This document shows, piece by piece, positions 17,515-25,507 of a DNA stretch of 64,000 nucleotides. The DNA comes from Sipunculus nudus (taxonomy: Eukaryota; Annelida; Sipuncula; Golfingiida; Sipunculidae), in contig JAPPUL010000069.1 in assembly GCA_026874595.1 (NCBI GenBank), forward strand, positions 1,674,001-1,738,000. Direction: 5' to 3'. Position 1 is the first letter of the stretch; each line of letters starts with the position of its first letter. The notes below the pieces were generated by a model, which was given only the letters and a program-made list of their open reading frames with translations, had not been told where the DNA came from and made no database searches. The position numbers and the translations under genes are program-made.

Positions 17515-18318
17515 ATGATAAAATCGTTATGGACAGCAGCAAGTGGGATGACGGCACAACAATTTAATATAGACACAGTATCAAACAACTTATCAAATGT
17601 AAATACAGTAGGTTTTAAGAAGGGGCGAGCAGAGTTTCAGGACTTGATATATCAAACGTTGCGAGAGGCGGGGACAAGCTCATCAGTAGACAGTGAATAT
17701 CCGGGTGCATTACAATCGGGGCTGGGAGTGAAGGTATCAGCAAAACAGAAGATGTATACCCAAGGTTCTTTGAAGCATACAGAAAATAAGGTAGACATAG
17801 CGATAATGGGGGAAGGCTTTTTGAAGGTGCTTATGGCAGATGGTAGATATGGGTATACAAGGAATGGAGAATTTAAGATAGATGCAAGGGGTGACATAGT
17901 AACATCGGATGGATATTATCTTGAACCACCAGTTAGAGTAGCTCTTGACGTAATACATGAAAGCATATCGATATCCGAGACTGGTGTAGTAAAGTACAAG
18001 CGAGCAGGGATGGTAGATGATGCACAAGAGATTGAGGCGGGACAAATAAAGTTATATCGTTTTGTAAATCCTGCAGGATTAAAGAACATAGGAAAGAATG
18101 TGGTAGTGGAGACGGTAGCAAGCGGCCCTGAATTTGAGGGGGAGGGGTCATCTGATGGTTATGGAAAGATAATCCAAGGCTATGTGGAGATGTCAAACGT
18201 AGCGATAGTGGATGAGATGGTGAATATGATAGTAGCGCAGCGAGCCTATGAATTTAACTCTAAAGCGATACAAACATCAGACTCAATGCTTGGGACAGCA
18301 GTATCATTAAAGAGATAG
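17515..18318 (+). CDS. flgG: Flagellar distal rod protein FlgG
   Basis: A 267-residue protein with MIKSLWTAASGMTAQQFNID, then SNNLSNVNTVGFKKGRAEFQDLIYQ, the hallmark FlgG N terminus, and the C-terminal block QGYVEMSNVAIVDEMVNMI plus AQRAYEFNSKAIQ. FlgG polymerises to the distal rod between the proximal rod and the hook. The length is typical (~260). It is 51 bp after flgF and 35 bp before flgJ, in one operon. flgA, flgH and flgI, which commonly follow in Gram-negative genomes, are absent. Confidence 0.92.
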   Translation: MIKSLWTAASGMTAQQFNIDTVSNNLSNVNTVGFKKGRAEFQDLIYQTLREAGTSSSVDSEYPGALQSGLGVKVSAKQKMYTQGSLKHTENKVDIAIMGEGFLKVLMADGRYGYTRNGEFKIDARGDIVTSDGYYLEPPVRVALDVIHESISISETGVVKYKRAGMVDDAQEIEAGQIKLYRFVNPAGLKNIGKNVVVETVASGPEFEGEGSSDGYGKIIQGYVEMSNVAIVDEMVNMIVAQRAYEFNSKAIQTSDSMLGTAVSLKR

Positions 18319-18353
18319 ATTTTAATAAATATCTAATAGAAAGAGAGTAAGAA

Positions 18354-18803
18354 ATGGAAATAGAAAGTCTTTCAAAAAGCGCTATAAATAATACTATAGG
18401 GCTAATAGAAGATAGTGGTAAATCGATAAAAGGCTCAAAGGATGGAAAGGATAGTATAAGTTTTAGTAGTAGGTTAGAAGGTGAGATAGAAAGGCAGGCT
18501 AAGGCGGATAGTTTAAAAGGTGCTAAATCGAGAGATAAAGTACATGCAGGAGAGGATGCAAAACTTGTAGATGCAAAACTAATGGAAGTATGTTATGAGT
18601 TTGAATCACTTTTAGTAAATCGTATGTTCAAGAGTATGTATAATAGTATAGATAAAAGCAACTTATTAAACTATGGCGGGCATGCAGAGGAGGTTTTTAA
18701 TGATATGTTATACAATGAAAGAGCGCTTGAGATATCGAAAACAGGAGAAATTGGTCTTGCAAAGATAATATATGAACAACTTAAAGGAGGTAAGAGCAGC
18801 TAA
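18354..18803 (+). CDS. flgJ: Rod-binding protein, FlgJ N-terminal domain type
   Basis: A 149-residue protein whose second half (CYEFESLLVNRMFKSMYNSI...NYGGHAEEVFNDMLYNERA) matches the rod-binding domain of FlgJ. The muramidase domain found C-terminally in enteric FlgJ is missing, as in many other phyla, where a separate enzyme opens the cell wall. It is last in the flgF-flgG-flgJ operon. It probably acts as cap or scaffold for rod growth. Confidence 0.8.
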   Translation: MEIESLSKSAINNTIGLIEDSGKSIKGSKDGKDSISFSSRLEGEIERQAKADSLKGAKSRDKVHAGEDAKLVDAKLMEVCYEFESLLVNRMFKSMYNSIDKSNLLNYGGHAEEVFNDMLYNERALEISKTGEIGLAKIIYEQLKGGKSS

Positions 18804-18902
18804 AGCTTATGAGCGCTAATAGGGTTAAGAGCAGGTAAAGAGGAGAAGCTAGTTCTAAATCTAAGCCACTACCTCCCTACCAACCCACAAAATCAATTCC
18901 TA

Positions 18903-19808
18903 TTAGAAACTCATGCTATCAATCAAACGCTGAACGAGTACAGGTTTCATATTAGCTTGAGCAAGCATAGATAAAGAAGCCTCAGTAAGGACCCTAGATT
19001 TTATGTAATTTACGGTTTCCAAAGCCATATCAGTATCCCTAATACGGGACTCAGCAGCAGTCAAGTTCTCCGCAGCGATTTCAATGACCCGCGTAGTTGA
19101 TTCCATTCTAGACTGATAAGCCCCCAAGTTAGCCCGTTGTTTATTGACAATAGAAATAGCTTTATCAATAGTTCCCAATGTCTGATTGGATGAGTCTTGT
19201 GAGCTATAACTGATATTAAGCTTCCGATTGTTGTCATTACCAGAAGAAAGGCCCAAAGCAGCAGCCGACATATCATCTATGAAAAGGCTTTCGCGTTGGT
19301 TCATAGCAGGGCCAATATGCAAAGCAACCCCGCCATCAGGTTTATTAATAACGGGAGTATTACTTTTAGTAGTAGATTTAGGATTTCTAAACCCACCCTG
19401 AAGTAGTTTAAGGCCATTGTACTCAGCCTGAGAAGCAATTCTATCTACTTCATCAACGAGTTGCCGAACCTCAGTTTCAACCTGTTGTCTATCTTCTTTA
19501 GTGTAGATTCCATTAGAGGTTTGAATAGCAAGCTCTCTCATACGCTGTAGTAAGTCAGAAGTAGTTTCAAGCCAACCTTCGGCAGTTTGTAGGAAAGAGA
19601 TACCATCCTGAGCATTTCTGCTAGCCATTTTAAGGCCTCGGATTTGTGATCTCATCTTCTCTGAGACAGCAAGACCGGTAGGGTCATCCATGCCTTTATT
19701 AATTCTAAGGCCACTAGACATTTTCTCAACGGAACGATCCATCTTAGCAGCATTCAGATTAAGCTGACGATGCGCATAAAGCGCACTAATATTATTGTTA
19801 ATGATCAT
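18903..19808 (-). CDS. fliC: Flagellin
   Basis: The filament subunit. MIINNNISALYAHRQLNLNAAKMDRSVEKMSSGLRIN, with GLAVSEKMRSQIRGLKMASRNAQDGISFLQTAEGWL, forms the D0/D1 N-terminal part. The C-terminal part (ARIRDTDMALE-like SRIRDTDMALE, then LTEASLSMLAQANMKP) completes it. The 301 residues include only a short variable centre. The start is ATG 19808 right after AAGGAGGGACGC. A longer frame reaching 19859 would add 17 residues absent from all flagellins. It is transcribed toward flgJ and its monocistronic leader is AT-rich. Confidence 0.95.
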   Translation of the reverse strand: MIINNNISALYAHRQLNLNAAKMDRSVEKMSSGLRINKGMDDPTGLAVSEKMRSQIRGLKMASRNAQDGISFLQTAEGWLETTSDLLQRMRELAIQTSNGIYTKEDRQQVETEVRQLVDEVDRIASQAEYNGLKLLQGGFRNPKSTTKSNTPVINKPDGGVALHIGPAMNQRESLFIDDMSAAALGLSSGNDNNRKLNISYSSQDSSNQTLGTIDKAISIVNKQRANLGAYQSRMESTTRVIEIAAENLTAAESRIRDTDMALETVNYIKSRVLTEASLSMLAQANMKPVLVQRLIDSMSF

Positions 19809-19810
19809 AA

Positions 19811-19822
19811 GCGTCCCTCCTT
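19811..19822 (-). promoter_or_regulatory. Flagellin ribosome-binding site with overlapping GGA motifs (possible CsrA site)
   Basis: The flagellin leader has AAGGAGGGACGC just before the ATG, giving a strong Shine-Dalgarno and two GGA triplets. CsrA blocks flagellin translation by binding GGA at such sites in Bacillus, and fliW-csrA is present here. The site is seen; its use by CsrA is inferred. Confidence 0.45.
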
Positions 19823-20063
19823 GGGCACAATATATTATGTGTAGAATATTATAACACACACTTGCAGGTTAATGTGTTACACTTTAATATATTTAAGATA
19901 TAGATCCGTTTATCCTGATATACTAAAGTATTTAATATTCTATTTAATAATAGAATTCAATTAAAGTAGATATGTCAAATATTTCTTGATAAATTGTTGC
20001 AATTTCTTTGTATATTTTTGAATATTTTAATTATGTGCTGTCTATGGGGGGTAATATTTGTCT

Positions 20064-20318
20064 ATGGAAGTAAAGGATATTCTACTAGATACACTAATGT
20101 ATCATAAGAATGAGCTTAGAAAATGTCTTGCAGAGGAGTCTGAACTTGCAAGTAATCACTCATCTGATAATAGTAAAAGGCTTTCTGAACTTCGGGAATT
20201 ACGCCTTTCAGTTAGCGATAAAATTAAGACTTGTGCATATAGTCTTGTTGATTTGGGAGCAAGATTTGGTGCACGTAAAATCCGTGCAAGAGAAGCTATA
20301 ACAAAAAGAGTAAAATAG
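20064..20318 (+). CDS. Small helical protein, unknown function
   Basis: An 84-residue, charged, all-helical protein with no membrane segment and no family I recognise. A GGGGGG run lies upstream and could serve ATG 20064 or an in-frame TTG at 20058. The Arg/Lys-rich end (ARFGARKIRAREAITKRVK) might bind nucleic acid or be a chaperone tail. It sits alone after the flagellin promoter region. A small flagellar chaperone is possible from location only. Confidence 0.4.
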   Translation: MEVKDILLDTLMYHKNELRKCLAEESELASNHSSDNSKRLSELRELRLSVSDKIKTCAYSLVDLGARFGARKIRAREAITKRVK

Positions 20319-20398
20319 AGTATTATAAAGATATCATATATTTAACTTGTTTTTTCTTCTTAACAGGAGCCAACAGTTGTATTATAGCGTCGCTAAAC

Positions 20399-20484
20399 TA
20401 AAGGTTGTAGCTAATCTAAGTACAGATTGTATGGTGAGTAAATAATGCGGGGAGATGTATAATGCTAATAGTTTACAACCTTTA
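20399..20484. other. Inverted repeat enclosing a hairpin, possible structured RNA
   Basis: An exact 11-bp inverted repeat (TAAAGGTTGTA at 20399-20409 and its complement at 20474-20484) brackets ~64 nt that hold a second hairpin (AATCT..AGATT). It lies in the 328-bp non-coding stretch 20,319-20,646. It could be a small RNA or a regulatory leader; no known family is recognised. Confidence 0.25.
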
Positions 20485-20514
20485 ATAGGCATGACTTTTA
20501 TAGAGTAACTTAAT

Positions 20515-20586
20515 AATTATTTATTTATTTAGAATTATTTATTTATTTAGAATTATTTATTTATTTAGAATTATTTATTTATTTAG
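20515..20586. repeat. Four exact 18-bp tandem repeats
   Basis: AATTATTTATTTATTTAG occurs four times without a mismatch, 60 bp before the DsrE lipoprotein gene. Each unit is itself a TTTA slippage product. Copy number is likely variable, and the position is suitable for affecting promoter spacing. Confidence 0.9.
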
Positions 20587-20646
20587 TATGATTAAGGTAT
20601 ATTTGGAAGTTAAGCTATTTGTTAAATAAGGAGGTATATTTGTACT

Positions 20647-21120
20647 ATGTTTTGTAACAAACGATTTTCTAAGAATATAAGTCTATCTTTTCTTTTATTT
20701 GTATTTGGTAGCGTTCTACTTTTTGGATGTGAAAAGGGTAGTGAGGGGGCTAACACTTCTAAAAAGGATGCCTATAAGGTTGCTTATCATGTATCAGAAG
20801 CAAATAGGGCTTCGGTTGTGCTTAGGAATATAAGGAATCATATAAAGGGAGTAGAGGACAAAAAGGCGCTTAATATAATAGTGGTGACGCATGCAACAGG
20901 GGTAAAACCGTTTCTAAAGGACACAATGGCTCCTGGGATAGACACTAATATGCAGGCGCTACGAGATGATGGGGTTAAATTTGAGGTATGTGGGAATACC
21001 CTGAAGGGGTTAAAGGTAGGGCTTACTGATCTTTACGATGGTTTTACGAGCCGTCCTGAAGGAGGAGTTGTCCGGCTTGCAGAATTGCAATCTAAGGGTT
21101 ATGTATATCTTAGACCCTAA
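20647..21120 (+). CDS. DsrE-family lipoprotein
   Basis: A 157-residue exported protein. Residues 13-27 are hydrophobic and VLLFGC gives a lipobox with Cys28 as the lipidated residue. The mature part (NIIVVTHATGVKPFLKD, DGVKFEVCGNTLKGLKV, and AELQSKGYVYLRP) resembles the DsrE/DsrF fold, including the conserved cysteine before the final helix. DsrE proteins relay sulfur or bind thiols; an envelope-bound copy is of unknown role. AAGGAGG precedes ATG. The next gene is a cytoplasmic DsrE-family protein. Confidence 0.7.
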   Translation: MFCNKRFSKNISLSFLLFVFGSVLLFGCEKGSEGANTSKKDAYKVAYHVSEANRASVVLRNIRNHIKGVEDKKALNIIVVTHATGVKPFLKDTMAPGIDTNMQALRDDGVKFEVCGNTLKGLKVGLTDLYDGFTSRPEGGVVRLAELQSKGYVYLRP

Positions 21121-21283
21121 ACTCTAAATAACTTGTTTTAATCTTAAGTGGAGCTTATTTTAAGCTTAAAAGTTTTTGTATGGACTGAATTAGAGTTAAA
21201 GTGCTAGTATTAGTCTCTCAAGTTGCTTATCTAAACTAAAACCTATAAAAGAATATCCTGCTGAATAACAGATAGGAGAGAAT

Positions 21284-21640
21284 ATGAAAGTACTCATAAT
21301 ATTTAATAGGGTGCCATATGATGGAACAGATGTAACATGGAACGGGTTACGACTTGCCAAGACATTAGTATCTGCAGGAGAAGATGTAAGTATATTCTTG
21401 ATGAACGATGCGGTAGATTTGGCAAGGGAGGTATGTAAGAAGCCAGAAAGTTATGATCAAGATTTGAAAGAGATGTTAAAGGAGCTGATATTAGAGGGAG
21501 TGGATGTACAGGTTTGTGGGACGTGTATGGCGCGGTGTGGGTTGTACAAGAACGAGCCATATTATGATGGTGCACAAAAGTCGACAATGGGTAAGTTAGC
21601 GGAATGGGTAATAGATAGCGATAAGGTACTAAGCTTCTAA
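21284..21640 (+). CDS. DsrE/DsrF-like sulfur-relay family protein
   Basis: A 118-residue cytoplasmic protein with the DsrE fold: MKVLIIFNRVPYDGTDVTWNGLRLA, VSIFLMNDAVDLA, and the cysteine-rich turn VCGTCMARCG. The conserved Cys of this family carries persulfide in sulfur transfer; three cysteines lie close together here. The start is ATG after AGGAGAG. The adjacent ArsC-type enzyme suggests a thiol or metalloid stress cluster, but this is context only. Confidence 0.78.
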   Translation: MKVLIIFNRVPYDGTDVTWNGLRLAKTLVSAGEDVSIFLMNDAVDLAREVCKKPESYDQDLKEMLKELILEGVDVQVCGTCMARCGLYKNEPYYDGAQKSTMGKLAEWVIDSDKVLSF

Positions 21641-21755
21641 AGCATTATTACTGCTAAGGTTTTATATAATCCTCAAAGTAGCTTACTATCCAAGAGAATG
21701 ACTTTATATTATTAATGCTTAAAAGTCGATATATCTTAATTTAGGTATTAATGAT

Positions 21756-22214
21756 ATGAATAAAAGCTTAAATAAGAAACAAAAAGTATTATACCTTTGC
21801 ACAGGTAATTCTTGTCGTAGTCAAATGGCAGAAGGGTATACAAGAGCGCTTAAAGGAGATATAATAGAAGCCTACTCAGCGGGTCTTGAGGCACACGGAT
21901 TGAATAGATATGCAGTAGAAGTGATGTTAGAGGATGGTGTTGACATATCGAATCAGAAGTCAGAAGAGGTTTTTAAGTATAAAGATTTTGAATTTGATGT
22001 AGTAGTAACGGTATGCGGGGATGCAAAAGAGAGCTGTCCGAGGTTTTCGGATACTTGTAAAGTTATCCATGTAGGGTTTGGCGATCCTCCGAAGATGGCG
22101 CTTGAGGTGCGTGAGCGAGGAGGAAGTGCGGAAGAGGAGCTTGATTGTTATCGTGTTATACGAGATGAGATAAAAGCATTTGTAGAGAGACTACCTGAGG
22201 GTTTAAGCTATTAG
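21756..22214 (+). CDS. arsC: Arsenate reductase, low-molecular-weight phosphatase type (ArsC)
   Basis: A 152-residue member of the thioredoxin-coupled ArsC family. The phosphate-binding loop C15-TGNSC-R21 is the CX5R motif. Cys87 and Cys94 in VCGDAKESC have the spacing of the relay cysteines of this class, and VGFGDPP follows. It would reduce arsenate to arsenite for export. A decayed ACR3 arsenite pump fragment lies 300 bp downstream, so the operon has probably lost its pump and function is doubtful. A simple protein-tyrosine phosphatase role is the alternative. Confidence 0.85.
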   Translation: MNKSLNKKQKVLYLCTGNSCRSQMAEGYTRALKGDIIEAYSAGLEAHGLNRYAVEVMLEDGVDISNQKSEEVFKYKDFEFDVVVTVCGDAKESCPRFSDTCKVIHVGFGDPPKMALEVRERGGSAEEELDCYRVIRDEIKAFVERLPEGLSY

Positions 22215-22507
22215 CTTAAATTATTCAAATAATTATAAAATCAAAAACAAGAAATTAGTAATATGAAAGTGCTTTCAGTGGGCAAGAAAAGGTAAGAAGT
22301 GATATAAAGCGAGTATTCTTAACGTTATTTATAAATTAGAGTATAAAGCCGTTGACAATGTAGGTGATAAGATTTCTATGTTGGCTATTGGTAAGGAGTT
22401 TAATAAGCTATGATGAGGTAAATTTAGTGAAGTTAGCCTATTGAGTTAGGTGTTGGCAATGAATATGGTGTAGATAAGGTGATGTTGGCAGATGGGATTT
22501 GGCAGAT

Positions 22508-22674
22508 GGGAATGATATATTAACTTTAGTACTAGTTGGAATAAAAGGAGTTGCCCTTGTCGTAGTGGTAGGAGTTTTTATAGAAGTCCCTGTTATGTTA
22601 ATGCTTGTTGGGATATGCAAACACACAGCAAACTGGTTTTGGATTTGCTATATTAATATGAGCAATACTATTAT
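22508..22674 (+). pseudogene. Remnant of ACR3-type arsenite efflux pump (C-terminal end)
   Basis: The frame reading LVLVGIKGVALVVVVGVFIE followed by VPVMLMLVGICKHTANWF matches the last membrane helices of ACR3 arsenite permeases (family pattern GVLIEVPVML, then a helix ending in a basic/aromatic tail). No start and no other part of the ~350-residue pump remain; bases 22,215-22,507 hold no readable frame. Position directly after arsC fits a former arsC-acr3 operon. Confidence 0.55.
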
Positions 22675-22680
22675 TTAATA

Positions 22681-23006
22681 GAGTGTACTCAAAACCTATT
22701 ACCCTCGGTATCAAATGCTAGTACAATAAACCCATTTCCTTAACAGCACAATCCTCTGTATGAAAGTAAACAAGCATACTGTTGTTGCCTGGGGAAATAA
22801 TATCAGGCATTTGGACTAAAGCACCAGCGGGACCATTAGCATTCATATCCATAGGGAAAGCCCACATCTGGACATCACCCATGTCGGGTAATTGAGGTAG
22901 TTTTGTAAGAGTTGTATCAAGGATAGTCATAAAACTTGCAAGCCCTATTTATATCCGAAACATATATTTCAAACCAACCAACTGGATTATTTTTACTAGT
23001 AGCCAT
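22681..23006 (-). pseudogene. Broken VOC (glyoxalase-like) family gene
   Basis: From ATG 23006 (after GAGGATC) the frame reads NPVGWFEIYVSDINRACKFY, the standard VOC start. It then shifts frame by one base, continues as MWAFPMDMNANGPAGALVQM and VYFHTEDCAVKEMG, and jumps with loss of ~25 codons and another shift to GFIVLAFDTEGNRF, the family end. At least two frame breaks and an internal deletion show that it is inactive. Confidence 0.7.
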
Positions 23007-23138
23007 TTATTGTTGATCCTCATTTTGCAAAATATCTTTTTACTTAATATCGCATATAGGTGGTTAGAGTATAGTATTTTTTTGTTAATGTCTTAAAATG
23101 CTAATAGGGTAATTGTCTAAGAACTTTTATTCTCTCAC

Positions 23139-23966
23139 TCATTCTACACTAATACCAAGTGCCCTCGCTCTTTTAAAGTCAGCCATTGCAGATTCTATAT
23201 TGCCTAAGGCTCTATAAGCTAGTCCTCTACTATAGTATGCCGAAGTATCATTTGGGCTAAGGGCAATAGCTTTATCAAAGTTCTTGATGGCCTTATCAAG
23301 CTCTCCTTTTGCATCATAAGCTAGTCCTCTACTATAGTATGCCGAAGTATCATTTGGGCTAAGGGCAATAGCTTTATCAAAGTTCTTGATGGCCTTATCA
23401 AGCTCTCCTTTTGCATCATAAGCTAGTCCTCTACTATAGTATGCCGAAGTATCATTTGGGCTAAGGGCAATAGCTTTGTCATAGTCCTTGATGGCCTTAT
23501 CAAGCTCTCCTTTTGCATCATAAGCTAGTCCTCTACTATAGTATGCCGAAGTATCATTTGGGCTAAGGGCAATAGCTTTGTCAAAGTTCTTGATGGCCTT
23601 ATCAAGCTCTCCTTTTGCATCATAAGCTACGCCTTTATTTGAATATGCTTCGCTTAATGTTTCCCATCTTAAACGAGGTTTTGTATATCGAGAAATTATA
23701 ATAGCTTTAGTTAAGTCACTAATAGCCATATCGTAATCTTTCTTAGCAGAATACGCGAAGCCTCTATTTAAGTATGCCAACGCATTATCTGGGTCAAGGG
23801 TTATGGCTTTGCTTGAATACTCAATACTTTTGTTATAATTCTGTTTTGACATATATTCTAGCGCTTTAGAAAGGTAGTCTATATATTTGTCTTGTTTAGC
23901 TTTAAGAATTGATGGCAGGTAAACTAACAGCAAAAGTATTACGAATAGTCTAATTAAATATCTCAT
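23139..23966 (-). CDS. Exported TPR-repeat protein with near-identical repeats
   Basis: A 275-residue protein with an N-terminal signal (about residues 5-22) and seven or so tetratricopeptide repeats of 34 residues. The middle four repeats (consensus AIALSPNDTSAYYSRGLAYD with AKGELDKAIKNFDK) are almost identical at DNA level, which points to recent tandem duplication. TPRs bind peptides or partner proteins; the partner is unknown. The first two repeats (SIEYSSKAITLDPDNALAYL) and the last are diverged. No neighbour gives a functional clue. Confidence 0.85.
   Translation of the reverse strand: MRYLIRLFVILLLLVYLPSILKAKQDKYIDYLSKALEYMSKQNYNKSIEYSSKAITLDPDNALAYLNRGFAYSAKKDYDMAISDLTKAIIISRYTKPRLRWETLSEAYSNKGVAYDAKGELDKAIKNFDKAIALSPNDTSAYYSRGLAYDAKGELDKAIKDYDKAIALSPNDTSAYYSRGLAYDAKGELDKAIKNFDKAIALSPNDTSAYYSRGLAYDAKGELDKAIKNFDKAIALSPNDTSAYYSRGLAYRALGNIESAMADFKRARALGISVE
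23212..23640. repeat. 102-bp tandem repeats in the TPR gene
   Basis: The same 102-bp phase recurs at 23314, 23416, 23518 and 23620 (CATAAGCTA mark), with only a few substitutions such as TCATAGTCC for TCAAAGTTC. Each unit is one 34-residue TPR. A more diverged unit lies at 23212. Copy number can change without a frameshift. Confidence 0.92.
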
Positions 23967-24071
23967 ATAATCTTTACTTATATAGCTTATATTGAAATAA
24001 ATATTAATTTAAATCTAACTTTTTAAGTTTATAAAGTCAAGCTATAAGATGAAAGAGCTAAAAAGAGCTCT

Positions 24072-24221
24072 TTACTGAGTAGTTCCTGAAAACACGAGAT
24101 CGGGGTTTGAGGTTGTCTTGTTTAACTCAATAAGCACGGCTTTCTTTTCTTGGACTAGATGTCCAAAGGTTGCAAGGCCCAAGGTCTTAAACAATTGATC
24201 TCTTGCTAGAGGATTGAATAA
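24072..24221 (-). pseudogene. Short C-terminal coding remnant, unknown
   Basis: A 49-codon open stretch (NPLARDQLFKTLGLATFGHL, continuing QEKKAVLIELNKTTSNPDL and ending FSGTTQ) looks like real protein, but there is no start and a stop just upstream. I do not recognise the family. The rest of 23,967-24,591 shows no gene; ATG 24,386 with a GGAG site opens only 22 codons. This stretch appears to be decayed coding DNA. Confidence 0.3.
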
Positions 24222-24591
24222 TTAACGACTTATACCTTAAGTAATCTCTTTAACATTTTAAATTCAGTTGAAGTTTGAATTAAAGCTTTATAAACACCAT
24301 GAGTAATAGATTAAAGCAAATCTATTGTCTTACACTAACCACATTATGAAGTCATGTGATATGCCCTAATAAAGGAGATTGCAGACATGGATCTAGCTTT
24401 ATATGAAGCTGTTGTGTCTGACAACACAACTAGTTTACTTGCCCTGCAACTATAAACTTGGCATAAGTTGAAGTGCCGATTGCTCTAGAAATGCTACCTT
24501 ATTTCCCCATCTTTTAGTATGTCTTGTTTGAATCAGACACTATTACACTTTTATTTACTCCATTTTTTATTTAAGTCTACGACTTTTTTAA

Positions 24592-25434
24592 TTATTGGCC
24601 CATTCTTTTCATTTGGGACATCACTATTTTATCAAAAATTCTATCGCCAAAGTTTTGTCGTAAAAACACCAGTGGCTTTGCATATTTGCCTACAAGATAG
24701 CGTGTTTTGGGTTTTGAACTTTTTATAATCTTTGAAATAGTATTTGAAATGACAGCTGAAGGAGAAGACGTCCCTTTTTTCGCATATGCCTCCTCAGCTG
24801 CTGCAACTACACCTTCTATTAATTCTTTATATGGGCTGTCCTTTTTTGTTTTATTTAATGAGTTTAGCATTGGTTGTCCAAATTCAGTTTCTATTGCTCC
24901 TGGCTCAAGCACTACAACATTAATCCCAAAAGGTGCAACCTCTACTCTTAAACAATCGCTCCACCCCTCAAGAGCATGTTTAGTTGCGTGGTACCAAGCC
25001 CCTAATGGCGTATACATTTTACCTCCCATTGAAGATGTATTTATAATTGTTCCCGACCTTTGTTTTCGCATATAAGGCAATACTAATTGTGTTATCCTTG
25101 CAAGACCAAAAATATTTACATCAAACTGATATTTGGCATCTTCAATTTTAGTATCCTCCACAGCGCCAAAAAGACCAAAACCTGCATTGTTCCATAAAAC
25201 ATCAATTTTGCCCTGCTCTTCAATAACTTTATCAACGGCTTTCCCTACACTCTCTTTGTTAGTAATGTCTAACTCAATTATATGACCACCATTTTCCTCT
25301 ATTTGGGCCATACGATCCAACCTCCTTGCCGCACCATAAACTATATATCCTTCTTCAATTAGATGTAATGCCGTTGTGTAGCCCATTCCCGAAGATGCTC
25401 CTGTTATTAATACAACTTTTTTATCGCTCATCAT
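24592..25434 (-). CDS. Short-chain dehydrogenase/reductase
   Basis: A 280-residue classical SDR oxidoreductase. The NAD(P)-binding TGASSGMG is at 11-18, Arg residues at 37-38 after the second strand suggest NADP(H), NNAG is at 82-85, and the catalytic Ser134/135, Tyr148 and Lys152 lie in SSMGG...WYHATKHALE. The C-terminal ~80 residues are basic. The substrate cannot be read from sequence. It stands alone among remnants. A 12-bp tandem duplication (TTATTAAG) precedes its start. Confidence 0.85.
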   Translation of the reverse strand: MMSDKKVVLITGASSGMGYTTALHLIEEGYIVYGAARRLDRMAQIEENGGHIIELDITNKESVGKAVDKVIEEQGKIDVLWNNAGFGLFGAVEDTKIEDAKYQFDVNIFGLARITQLVLPYMRKQRSGTIINTSSMGGKMYTPLGAWYHATKHALEGWSDCLRVEVAPFGINVVVLEPGAIETEFGQPMLNSLNKTKKDSPYKELIEGVVAAAEEAYAKKGTSSPSAVISNTISKIIKSSKPKTRYLVGKYAKPLVFLRQNFGDRIFDKIVMSQMKRMGQ

Positions 25435-25507
25435 TTTCTCCTTATTATTAAGTTATTATTAAGTTCAAAGCTAATTAAAGTAAAGCTCTTTGTATACTTT
25501 GCATTAT

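Noticed and set aside
19809-19859. Longer flagellin with 17 extra N-terminal residues
   Set aside because: The extension covers the ribosome-binding site, and flagellins start at MIINNN. The shorter start has a strong Shine-Dalgarno.
23212-23640. CRISPR array
   Set aside because: The repeats are 102 bp, contiguous, in frame and encode TPR units. There are no spacers.
24072-24221. Similarity of this remnant to the SbcD segment near 53.4 kb (KKAVLIEL vs KKVVLIEF)
   Set aside because: Only about ten residues agree and the flanks differ. It is chance similarity and not a duplicated sbcD fragment.
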